A stretch of 36,592 bases of DNA, taken from contig VBOD01000013.1 in assembly GCA_005877615.1 (NCBI GenBank), positions 1-36,592 on the forward strand, written 5' to 3'. Made by a program: the position numbers and the translations under genes. The first letter of the stretch is position 1. Each line of letters starts with the position of its first letter. Positions 28,593 to 36,063 of this stretch are shown here, piece by piece. The notes under the pieces were generated by a model, which made no database searches, was not told the origin of the DNA, and saw only the letters and a program-made list of their open reading frames with translations. The stretch comes from Nitrospirota bacterium. Its GTDB lineage: Bacteria > Nitrospirota > Nitrospiria > Nitrospirales > NS-4.

Positions 28593-30731
28593 ATGATCTC
28601 ACCTGTCGACAAATCCTCGTCTCTCTCGCGCCTGCTCGCCTTTTGGTGGGTGCTGTTCGTGATCGTCCAGCAGACAGAACGACTATTTTTGTTCCCTGAG
28701 ACCGCCGCATTGGAGTGGCCAACCATCGGTCTTCTTACGAGAACACTGGGGACTGGTCTCGTGGGAGACATGATCAGCGCGACAGGCGCCGTTGCCGTCG
28801 CTGGCGTTCTCGGCCTTCTGCTCGCCATCCCCGCCTCCCGATTGAGTAAAACGGCCAAGAGTAATGACGGGTACAGGACGGGATTGAACGTAGCGCTGGC
28901 GGTGGTTGGAGGCCTGTTGTTGGTGATCCTGATTGTGGACGTCGGATATTACGGCTTCAGCCAACAGCACGTGAACTTCGTGTTCTTTGAATATCTGGAT
29001 GATCTGCTTCACACGTCCGGCAATGAGACAGGAGCATCACAAGCGGCGGAACAAACTGTCGCCGAGTTGGAAGAGGGAACTAAATGGGGCGTTCGGATTG
29101 GAAGCTTTCTACTACTTGAAGGTTTGGCAATAGCAGGCTGGTGGCTTGCCTTCAAACACACGTTCGCGCCGTTGCTGGCTCGATGGGAGATGCAGTGGCC
29201 TGCTCTGACATCGGCGATGTTGGTGGCAATCACTCTGAGTGGTGTGGCCGGGCTCGGCCCGTTTCAGTTGTCTTCGTCTCCTCGCATGGCCCACGACAGC
29301 GAGGCCTTCTTTAACCTGGCGCAGAATCCACTTCTCTTCGCGCAAGAGCCGTTTCGTGATGCCTTTCTCTCACAGTGGTCATGGACACCACGCCATATGC
29401 CTGGTGCGATGACGGTCGAAGAAGCCGTGCAGGTGGCCCAGGAGACTCTGGGACGAGGGGCAAGCTTCCCCTCTCCTCAGTATCCCTTGGTAAAGGCCAC
29501 TAACGAACGAGTCGGGGTTCGTTTTAAGGAGCCGGTCAATGTGGTGCTGATCTTTGTGGAAGGATTGGACCGTCGCTTTCTCGGTCGAACGATTGATGGC
29601 TCAGCCTCATCGAGTCAGCCGATTCGTCTCACGCCCTTTCTCGATCGCTTGAAGGACGAGAGCCTTTACTTCGAAAACTTTTTCAGCAATGGGGTGGCAA
29701 CGACCAGAGGTCTTCTCTCTACGTTCTGCTCCTACTATCCGCGTCAAGGAACAGCGGCTATCAAGACGCGGTATGACCAGGACTATTTGTGTTTGCCTTT
29801 CCTTCTGCAGAAAGGCGGATTCAGAACGGAGATGGTCATCAGTTTGGATAGTGACATACCCGGAATACGGCCATTCATGGCAAGGAATGGTCTTGAGCGG
29901 TTGTACGGCGAGAGCGACTTCCCGACGAGTGCGGAGCGGCTTGGCGTGGGTCTCACTGATGGCGCTCTTTTTGGCTTCATGCGAACGCGGATCGAGACGC
30001 TGCAGAGCCACGGCGAACGGTTTTTCCTCACCGCGCTGACTTCTAGTATGCACCATCCGTTCACCATTCCATTGCGGCATCCGGAGGTGCAGGCTCTCCA
30101 ACAACACAGAGACCGCTACGTCGCGGCGCTTCGCTACTTCGACCTCGAGTTTGAACGCTTCTTCACAGGCCTGCAGCGAGACGGTCTGCTCCGCAACACC
30201 ATCGTCTTCGTACTGGGTGATCACGGTCGCCATGAGCCGGTTGGGGCGACGGACATGGAACGGCAAGCCGGGCGTTTTCTCGCGCCGTTGTTCATCTGGT
30301 TGGACCCGTCGCTTCGCACGCCGGACACCTATCGCCCTCGCCATATTGAGAGGATCGCCAGTCAGGTCGACCTTGCACCGACGATCCTTGCCATGAACGG
30401 GCTAATGCCGCATGTCTCGTCGTTCGTGGGCCGGGATCTCACCTGTCTTTTCGTGCGAGACTGTCTCCACGATAATTTTGCTTACCTCAGCAGCGTCTAC
30501 GACGATCTAATCGGGCTGGCTGATCAGGATGGTCTCTGGCTCTACTCCTTTCGAAGAGGGTTGTTTCAGCAGATCGACTTGAAACTGAAGGGTTCGGCGC
30601 GACTACTCACGCTTACGGCGACGGACGTCGCTCCACGCTACCGGCGCTTGCTGGCGCTCTATCTCACCACCAACGTGCTGCTCGAGAGAAAGCAGATTTG
30701 GTCATGGAAAGAGTTGGAAGGGGAACTGTAG
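28593..30731 (+). CDS. LTA-synthase-like membrane sulfatase-fold phosphotransferase
   Basis: A 712-residue protein: about four or five N-terminal membrane helices (residues ~15-230), then a periplasmic alkaline-phosphatase/sulfatase domain. Metal and catalytic features are NVVLIFVEGLDRRFLG, the candidate nucleophile T370 or T371 in NGVATTRGLLST, MHHPFTIPL and GDHGRH (542-547). This is the layout of lipoteichoic acid synthase, OpgB and phosphoethanolamine transferases, which move a phosphoalcohol from a phospholipid to an envelope acceptor. In a Gram-negative hopanoid operon the likely role is adding a phospho group to a glycan or lipid head group; the donor is unknown. Confidence 0.82.
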   Translation: MISPVDKSSSLSRLLAFWWVLFVIVQQTERLFLFPETAALEWPTIGLLTRTLGTGLVGDMISATGAVAVAGVLGLLLAIPASRLSKTAKSNDGYRTGLNVALAVVGGLLLVILIVDVGYYGFSQQHVNFVFFEYLDDLLHTSGNETGASQAAEQTVAELEEGTKWGVRIGSFLLLEGLAIAGWWLAFKHTFAPLLARWEMQWPALTSAMLVAITLSGVAGLGPFQLSSSPRMAHDSEAFFNLAQNPLLFAQEPFRDAFLSQWSWTPRHMPGAMTVEEAVQVAQETLGRGASFPSPQYPLVKATNERVGVRFKEPVNVVLIFVEGLDRRFLGRTIDGSASSSQPIRLTPFLDRLKDESLYFENFFSNGVATTRGLLSTFCSYYPRQGTAAIKTRYDQDYLCLPFLLQKGGFRTEMVISLDSDIPGIRPFMARNGLERLYGESDFPTSAERLGVGLTDGALFGFMRTRIETLQSHGERFFLTALTSSMHHPFTIPLRHPEVQALQQHRDRYVAALRYFDLEFERFFTGLQRDGLLRNTIVFVLGDHGRHEPVGATDMERQAGRFLAPLFIWLDPSLRTPDTYRPRHIERIASQVDLAPTILAMNGLMPHVSSFVGRDLTCLFVRDCLHDNFAYLSSVYDDLIGLADQDGLWLYSFRRGLFQQIDLKLKGSARLLTLTATDVAPRYRRLLALYLTTNVLLERKQIWSWKELEGEL

Positions 30732-30750
30732 CCCGCCGCTCTCATTTTTC

Positions 30751-30780
30751 TTGACCGGCCTGCGTAAAAGGAAGTAAATA
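30751..30780 (+). promoter_or_regulatory. Possible internal promoter before the radical SAM gene
   Basis: TTGACC at 30751-30756 (5 of 6) and TAAATA at 30775-30780 (3 of 6) with an 18-bp spacer, in the longest gap (94 bp) of this gene run. It could give separate expression of 30826 onward. Confidence 0.3.
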
Positions 30781-30825
30781 GGAGCCGCGCGCCAGGAACC
30801 ACATGTCGTAAGGAAACCGTTGGCG

Positions 30826-31908
30826 ATGGATCACAACAATCGGGGTACGTTGCGTTTGGTGCTTGAAGAAGGCGGGCCGGGTGTCTGCACGTTCGCCATT
30901 AACAACGCCTGCAACGCACGGTGCGGGTTCTGCAATTTCGCCCTGGACAAGCTGCCGCGTGAGGACTGGGTCTACGTCTCACGCCAAGGCGCGTTGGATG
31001 CGCTGGATATCTTGCATGCCCAGGGGATCCGGTACTTGGTGATCACGGGGGGCGAGCCCACGATGCATCCCGACCTCGGCCGCATCGTCAAGCGTGGGTC
31101 GGAGCTGGACATGAAAGTGATGCTCGTCACAAACGGAGGCCTCCTGCGGCCAGAGCGGATCCGGGACCTGGTCGCCGCCGGCATCTCCAGTTTCATCATC
31201 TCCATTGATGCGGCCACGGTAGAAAGCCACGAACGCAATCGTGGATTGCCTGGCGTATGCGAAAAAATTCGTGAGGCCAACCGCCAATTGAAGGAGCTGA
31301 ATATCCACACCACCGCTTCCGTGACGATGAGCCGGCTGGTGGATTACGAAGCCCTCCCGGATTTTCTGGAGTCACTGGGCTTCATCTCCGTGACGTTTTC
31401 ATACCCCCTTCGCCAACTGGGCTCGAGTTTTCTCGGATACTCGGACTCGCAACTGGTGGACTTCACCAATGAAGAGCTCGACGCGGCCTTTGAGCGGATT
31501 AAGCGCCTCAAGAAGCGGTTTCTGGTTTTGAATCCGACCCCCTCGCTCGAGGAGATGCAGCGTTTTGTGAAACATCAGCCCCAACGATTCCCTTGTCTGG
31601 GTGGATTTCAGTACTTCCATCTTGATTGGCATCTGATGCTGTGGCGGTGCCATTATTGGGAGAAGCCGATGTGCTCAATCTACGAGTTCGATGGCTCGCA
31701 GCGAATCCGTGATGGGTGCACGCGGTGCATGATCGACTGCTATCGCGACTCAAGCGTCATGCAGTACATCGGCGTGTCCGTCCATGACGCCTACCAGGCC
31801 CTCCGCGCCGGCAAGCTGGGTCAGGCTGCCAAGGCCATGACACGCCCGGCGAACCTGGGTTCGTTGCGCGCGATCCTCGAAGAACTTCCTTGGCTCCTGC
31901 GGTTCTGA
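30826..31908 (+). CDS. Radical SAM protein with C-terminal cysteine cluster
   Basis: A 360-residue radical SAM enzyme. C29, C33 and C36 (NACNARCGFCNF) bind the SAM cluster; ITGGEPTMHPDL is the GGE motif. The C-terminal part has further cysteines (FPCLGGFQYFHLD, WRCHYWEKPMC and DGCTRCMIDCY), a SPASM-like arrangement for one or more auxiliary clusters. It is not HpnH, which has a different N-terminus and CxxxCxxC context. The substrate is unknown; being next to hopanoid decoration genes suggests a lipid or head-group modification. The ATG at 30826 is chosen with AAGGA at 30810-30814; a TTG at 30820 is possible. Confidence 0.82.
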   Translation: MDHNNRGTLRLVLEEGGPGVCTFAINNACNARCGFCNFALDKLPREDWVYVSRQGALDALDILHAQGIRYLVITGGEPTMHPDLGRIVKRGSELDMKVMLVTNGGLLRPERIRDLVAAGISSFIISIDAATVESHERNRGLPGVCEKIREANRQLKELNIHTTASVTMSRLVDYEALPDFLESLGFISVTFSYPLRQLGSSFLGYSDSQLVDFTNEELDAAFERIKRLKKRFLVLNPTPSLEEMQRFVKHQPQRFPCLGGFQYFHLDWHLMLWRCHYWEKPMCSIYEFDGSQRIRDGCTRCMIDCYRDSSVMQYIGVSVHDAYQALRAGKLGQAAKAMTRPANLGSLRAILEELPWLLRF

Positions 31909-31914
31909 TAGCGA

Positions 31915-32682
31915 ATGACTCTCCGTAGCGGACTCCGCAAGCTGAGTTGCCTGTTCTCCGCATTTTGGCTTTGTCTGTTCGCTGGGCCGCTGGCCACCCC
32001 CGACGCCATCGCTTCAGACGAGTCGGCGTCTCCTCATCATCATGAGCGCTCAGCGGTCACCCAGCACGAACCTGTGCATGAGAGGCTCCCCCCGTCCGGG
32101 TTGTCGCCGGAAGAGGATTTGGAATACTCGCGGTTCATGCACCATTCGTCGGGTGTGACGGTATTGGTCATTGCGACACTGTTGCTGGTCGATCGGTTGA
32201 CCGCTCACCGGCATCGGCTGCTCAGGGTCGGCAGCGGCTTGACTTGGCTCTTGTTTGGGATATTCCTTTTCGTCTTCAGCGATTTAGAAGCCTGGCCGAT
32301 CGGTCCGGCTGGGTTTATCGAGAGTTTTTCTCTTTCCACGACCCACGAGTGGATCCAGCATCATCTCCTTTCCATGATTCCCATGGTGCTCGGAATCTAC
32401 ACGATGCTGTATCATTGGATACAACCTAGGCCTCTGTGGAATTACCTCGCGGCCAGTATCGCGATGCTAGGAGGAGCTGCCCTCTTGATCCACCAGCATC
32501 TGGATCATCCCGGCATTGATGTCGTGAACATCCAGCATCGCTTCTTTGCCCTCACATCCTTCTTCATCGCTGCGAGCCTGGTAGTGGAGGGAAACGCACG
32601 GTTCGCATGGAAGGGGAAACCCTACCTGCTTCCCGCCGGGCTTCTGCTCCTGGGCATCCAATTAGCCCTCTACGTCGAGTAA
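31915..32682 (+). CDS. Histidine-rich integral membrane protein of unknown function
   Basis: A 255-residue protein with a signal peptide (LSCLFSAFWLCLFAGPLATP), then a periplasmic His-rich segment (SPHHHERSAVTQHEPVHE) and about six membrane helices. Histidines recur at helix ends: FMHHSSG, THEWIQHHLLSM, LYHWIQ, HQHLDHPG and NIQHRFF. Such placement suggests metal (copper or haem) binding, as in CopD/PcoD-like proteins, but I do not recognise the family. It starts 6 nt after the radical SAM stop. No ribosome binding site stands out. Confidence 0.7.
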   Translation: MTLRSGLRKLSCLFSAFWLCLFAGPLATPDAIASDESASPHHHERSAVTQHEPVHERLPPSGLSPEEDLEYSRFMHHSSGVTVLVIATLLLVDRLTAHRHRLLRVGSGLTWLLFGIFLFVFSDLEAWPIGPAGFIESFSLSTTHEWIQHHLLSMIPMVLGIYTMLYHWIQPRPLWNYLAASIAMLGGAALLIHQHLDHPGIDVVNIQHRFFALTSFFIAASLVVEGNARFAWKGKPYLLPAGLLLLGIQLALYVE

Positions 32683-32691
32683 CGTCTGAAC

Positions 32692-32718
32692 AGAGGTCTG
32701 CTCAGAACGGTGTCTTGC
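32692..32718. repeat. Possible REP-like half element
   Basis: GCTCAGAACGGTGTCTTG (from 32700) matches GCTCAGAACGGGGTCCTC of the element inside the CDP-alcohol transferase gene (10462 onward) at all but a few positions. The outer CTTCGA arm is missing, so this may be a decayed half copy or chance. Confidence 0.25.
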
Positions 32719-32719
32719 T

Positions 32720-34078
32720 TTGTATGAAACGGCGGTCGGCGGCGGCATCCTGTTCCGCTGGCTTGGTGTCCTCTGGTGCCTTCTCTTCGTTGGGCTTGCT
32801 CATCCTGCGCCTGCTGCGGAAATGGATGCGCTAACCGTTCCTCCGGAACAATCCGGAAGTGCTCCTCGCAAAGAAACGGTGCCGGGGGAGACGACCGAAA
32901 AGGCCTCGGAGGACGTGTACCCCAAGCAGGAGCACGTGTTGAAGTCCCTGCCCGCAAAAGGCGGCTACACGGTGATCCCGCTGCCCGCTTTCTCTTACAC
33001 CCGTAACGAGAACTACTGGATTGGCGCGCTGGCGCCGATTCTGAGAGCGAACGACAAGGAGGAAATCGAGGACATCTTCGCGCCGCAGTACCTGCATAAT
33101 AAGTTCATCGGCGAGAGCTTTTCCCTCAACTACTACGGATACCGCAACGAAACCGTTCAATACCGCGTGATCGCCTCCTATGCCACGAAAGTCGAGCGGG
33201 AGTTCGAGGCAAGCTTTAAAGATACGGGGGCCGGCGGAGGACGCTATATCCTAGCGGCCGAAGCCAACTGGTTCAAGAACGCCTTCGCCCGGTTTTTCGG
33301 CATTGGGAACAACACACCTGAAGCGGACGAATCGACCTACACCTCCCGCGAAGCGAACATCAGGCTCAGCGCGGGCCTCAACCTGGCCCAGCACTTCTCT
33401 GTGCTGTGGACAGAGCGCTACCGCGATGTCCGGGTCGAAGATGGAGTCATCCCGTCGCTGCCCCAGACGAAGGACAAGTTCTCCACCATTACGGGCATCG
33501 AAGGCGCGCAGATCTTCGGGCATCGTCTGACGCTTCTGTACGATACCCGGGATAATTTGCTCGCTCCCGTCAGGGGAACGTATGTCTCTCTCTACGGAGA
33601 GTTGGCCCAGAACCTCCATGTGGAGGGGCCCGACCGGTGGTTTCGGATTTCGCTGGATGCCCGTCAAATGGTTCCGCATGCCTCTGGACGCATGGTGTTC
33701 GTGGCGCGCCTTATGCTCGCTATGGTCTTCAGTCGGGGCGTTCCCTTCTATGAACGGCCGATGCTAGGCGGCGAGAATACGTTGCGTGGGTTCGGACGCA
33801 ACCGGTTTATTGATGATAACTTGTTTCTGATCAATCTTGAGGAGCGTATTCGTGTCTTTGAGAAACGAGTGTTTGACAATCCCCTCGAGTTCGAGGTGGC
33901 GCCGTTTCTGGATGTAGGACGGGTGGACGATGACCTCTTTACTCGCCTCAAGGACACGCAGTTCAATCCGGGGGTGGGCCTCCGCGTCCTCTCACGTCCC
34001 AACGTTGTGGGACGCATTGACGCGGCGTACGGGAAGGACGGCGGTAATGTCTTCGTCGGACTGGATTATCCGTTCTAG
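32720..34078 (+). CDS. Omp85/BamA-type outer-membrane barrel without POTRA domains
   Basis: A 452-residue protein: a signal peptide (FRWLGVLWCLLFVGLAHPAPAA), a charged linker (~35-80) and a beta-barrel of the bacterial surface antigen (D15) family. The loop-6 motif is present as GGENTLRGFGRNRFID, with LTLLYDTRDNLLAPVRGTYVSL upstream and a terminal aromatic residue in GLDYPF. BamA and TamA carry several N-terminal POTRA domains; here the linker is too short for one. It may be a lipid or protein conduit rather than an assembly factor. The TTG start at 32720 is the only one that includes the whole signal peptide; the ATG at 32724 is in another frame. Confidence 0.8.
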   Translation: MYETAVGGGILFRWLGVLWCLLFVGLAHPAPAAEMDALTVPPEQSGSAPRKETVPGETTEKASEDVYPKQEHVLKSLPAKGGYTVIPLPAFSYTRNENYWIGALAPILRANDKEEIEDIFAPQYLHNKFIGESFSLNYYGYRNETVQYRVIASYATKVEREFEASFKDTGAGGGRYILAAEANWFKNAFARFFGIGNNTPEADESTYTSREANIRLSAGLNLAQHFSVLWTERYRDVRVEDGVIPSLPQTKDKFSTITGIEGAQIFGHRLTLLYDTRDNLLAPVRGTYVSLYGELAQNLHVEGPDRWFRISLDARQMVPHASGRMVFVARLMLAMVFSRGVPFYERPMLGGENTLRGFGRNRFIDDNLFLINLEERIRVFEKRVFDNPLEFEVAPFLDVGRVDDDLFTRLKDTQFNPGVGLRVLSRPNVVGRIDAAYGKDGGNVFVGLDYPF

Positions 34079-34093
34079 CAGAGGGTGGCGAAC

Positions 34094-35188
34094 GTGAACG
34101 CACGCCGCTTCCTGCCATTGCTCCTGGCTTTGCTCCAGATCGCTCCTGCGGCGGCTGCCTGGGCGGCCTGCACGGTGGAGCGGGCGGTGTCCGGCGAGCC
34201 CGCCCTCTTCGTGCGCCACTTCAGTCAGGATTGCACCAAGGCGGAGCGGGCCGCGCAGGCGGTGCCGGCGCGCGAAATTCTTGAGGCTCTGAAGGCCGGC
34301 AAGGGCGTGTCCATCCGGAACGGGGTGGTCTCCGGCGATCTGCTGCTGACCGGCCTGCCGACGGCGCCGCTGGTCTCGGTCCCCCTGCCGCCATCGGTGC
34401 TCGCGACCATGGCGGGATCCTCCGTCGCCGAGGCCCGCGTGATCCGCGGGCCGTTCGTGATTAGCAACTCGATCTTCGACGGCCTCCTGGACACCCAGCT
34501 CAAGCCCGACATGGTCGAGCATCGGATGCTGGGCGACATGGTGGTGATCCAGGGCCCCGTCACGTTCCACGGCACCACCTTCACGAAGACCGTGGACCTC
34601 TCCCGGACGATCTTCCTCGGACCCGTCGACAGCTCCGAAGCGGTGTTCCTGGACGATGCGTTCTTCCTCACCTGCATTTTCGACAAGGCGACGAGCTTCG
34701 AGAAGACGGCGTTCGCCGGGCACACTCGCTACTATCAGGCGGTCTTTCACGAGCCGGTCACGTTCCTCCGCGCTGGGTTCAGCGGGCTGACGAATTTCCT
34801 CTCAGTCACGTTCAAGAAGGAGTCAAGTTTCTCGCGCGCCTATTTCAAGATGGGTACCGGGTTTTCGGGCAGCAGGTTCGAAGGGATCTCGGACTTCTCG
34901 GAGGCCGTGTTCGAGAAGAACGTCTTCTTCATGCACGCCGTCTTCCTCGCGGACACCTATTTCCGGCGCGCCACATTCCGCGCCGAGGTCAGCTTCTCCG
35001 ACGCCGATTTCAAAGCCAAGGACGACTTTGCCAAGGTCTTCTACCAGCAGGAGCCCAACTTCACCCGCGCCAAGTTCGCGACCCCGCGCTCTTCATCCGG
35101 GTTCGAGAACCCCGTGTTTCTCGCCATCGTGGGGGTAGCCCTCCTGATTTTCCTTATCGCCTTTTTCGTGATCCTGAAAAAAGGGTAG
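34094..35188 (+). CDS. Exported pentapeptide-repeat-like protein with C-terminal anchor
   Basis: A 364-residue protein. Signal peptide: FLPLLLALLQIAPAAAAWAA. From about residue 150 there is a run of five-residue-spaced phenylalanines (F-x4-F and A-x-F units: TFTKTVDLSRTIF, AVFLDDAFF, ATSFEKTAF, AVFHEPVTFLRAGF, RFEGISDFSEAVF, ADTYFRRATF), typical of the Pentapeptide_3 type of right-handed beta-helix. It ends with one membrane helix (PVFLAIVGVALLIFLIAFFVIL) and KKG. So it is a periplasmic beta-helix held to the inner membrane. I chose the GTG at 34094 because GAGGGTGG is spaced for it; GTG at 34085 is in frame. Codon use is GC-richer than the preceding genes. Confidence 0.75.
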   Translation: MNARRFLPLLLALLQIAPAAAAWAACTVERAVSGEPALFVRHFSQDCTKAERAAQAVPAREILEALKAGKGVSIRNGVVSGDLLLTGLPTAPLVSVPLPPSVLATMAGSSVAEARVIRGPFVISNSIFDGLLDTQLKPDMVEHRMLGDMVVIQGPVTFHGTTFTKTVDLSRTIFLGPVDSSEAVFLDDAFFLTCIFDKATSFEKTAFAGHTRYYQAVFHEPVTFLRAGFSGLTNFLSVTFKKESSFSRAYFKMGTGFSGSRFEGISDFSEAVFEKNVFFMHAVFLADTYFRRATFRAEVSFSDADFKAKDDFAKVFYQQEPNFTRAKFATPRSSSGFENPVFLAIVGVALLIFLIAFFVILKKG

Positions 35189-35213
35189 CGCCTACCACAT
35201 CTTGAAGGAAGAC

Positions 35214-35241
35214 TTGCCTTCTGCCCTAAATCTGGTATATT
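35214..35241 (+). promoter_or_regulatory. Promoter of scpA (nearly leaderless)
   Basis: TTGCCT (4 of 6) at 35214-35219, a 16-bp spacer and TATATT (5 of 6) at 35236-35241, ending 9 nt before the ATG at 35251, the same distance as in the phosphonate operon promoter. Confidence 0.5.
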
Positions 35242-35250
35242 CAGAGGTCT

Positions 35251-36063
35251 ATGGCAGAGGATCGTGACATCGGTCTCGATGTGGCGGAGGACTCCTATCG
35301 CATCCGGCTGGATGAGTTCGAGGGTCCGCTGGACCTCCTGCTGCATCTGATCAAGAAGAACGAGATCAACATTTACGACATCCCGATCGCGCTGATCACC
35401 AAGCAGTACCTCGACTACATCAGCACGATGAAGTCGCTGAACTTGGTGGTCGCCGGCGAGTTCCTGGTGATGGCGGCCACGCTGATCCACATCAAGTCCC
35501 GGATGCTGCTGCCGGTTGAAGCCGAGGGGGACGAGGAGGATGAGGCAGGCGAAGACCCCCGGGCCGAGCTGGTCCGGCGGCTCCTGGAATACAAGCAGTT
35601 CAAGGAGGCGGCCGGCGAGCTGGTGCAGCGCGGCCAGCAGTGGCGGGAGGTCTTCGGCCGCCCGGCGATCGTCGACGCAAGCCGTCAGGGCCTGCAAGGG
35701 GAGGAGGACGGGACGCTGCTGGAGCTGACGCTGTTCGACCTGGTGGACGCCCTGCAGGGAGTGCTGCAGCGGGTTCCGGCGAAGACGCTGATCGAGGTGA
35801 CGGCCGATCACCTGACGGTCAAGGACCGCATGAACTACATCCTGGAGCGACTGGAACAGGAGTCCGCCCTGCCGTTTGACGCCCTCTTCTTGCCAGACGA
35901 AGGGCGACTGGTCGTGATCGTCACGTTCTTGGGTTTGCTGGAGTTGATGCGGATCAGGCTGGTTCGGGCCTTTCAGGCCGAGGCCTTCGGGCCCATCCTC
36001 CTGTCACGGACATTCCTGCCGGTGACGGTCGAGGGCGCTGAATCAGGGGAGAATACACTATGA
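35251..36063 (+). CDS. scpA: Segregation and condensation protein A (kleisin)
   Basis: A 270-residue kleisin of the Smc-ScpAB complex that compacts and helps separate chromosomes. The N-terminal YRIRLDEFEGPLDLLLHLIKKNEINIYDIPI binds the Smc neck and is diagnostic; EFLVMAATLIHIKSRMLLP follows; the acidic linker EGDEEDEAGEDP precedes the middle region; and the C-terminal winged helix (FLGLLELMRIRLVRAFQAEAFGPILL) binds the Smc cap. The ATG at 35251 has an AGAGG only 3 nt upstream. scpB overlaps its stop (ATGA). Confidence 0.95.
   Translation: MAEDRDIGLDVAEDSYRIRLDEFEGPLDLLLHLIKKNEINIYDIPIALITKQYLDYISTMKSLNLVVAGEFLVMAATLIHIKSRMLLPVEAEGDEEDEAGEDPRAELVRRLLEYKQFKEAAGELVQRGQQWREVFGRPAIVDASRQGLQGEEDGTLLELTLFDLVDALQGVLQRVPAKTLIEVTADHLTVKDRMNYILERLEQESALPFDALFLPDEGRLVVIVTFLGLLELMRIRLVRAFQAEAFGPILLSRTFLPVTVEGAESGENTL

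Noticed and set aside
30826-31908. The radical SAM gene as hpnH
   Set aside because: The N-terminus and the CxxxCxxC context (NACNARCGFCNF) differ from HpnH, and the extra C-terminal cysteines do not fit.
32724-32834. ATG at 32724 as the start of the outer-membrane barrel or a small gene
   Set aside because: It is in a different frame, stops at 32834, and lacks similarity; the barrel's signal peptide lies in the TTG-32720 frame.
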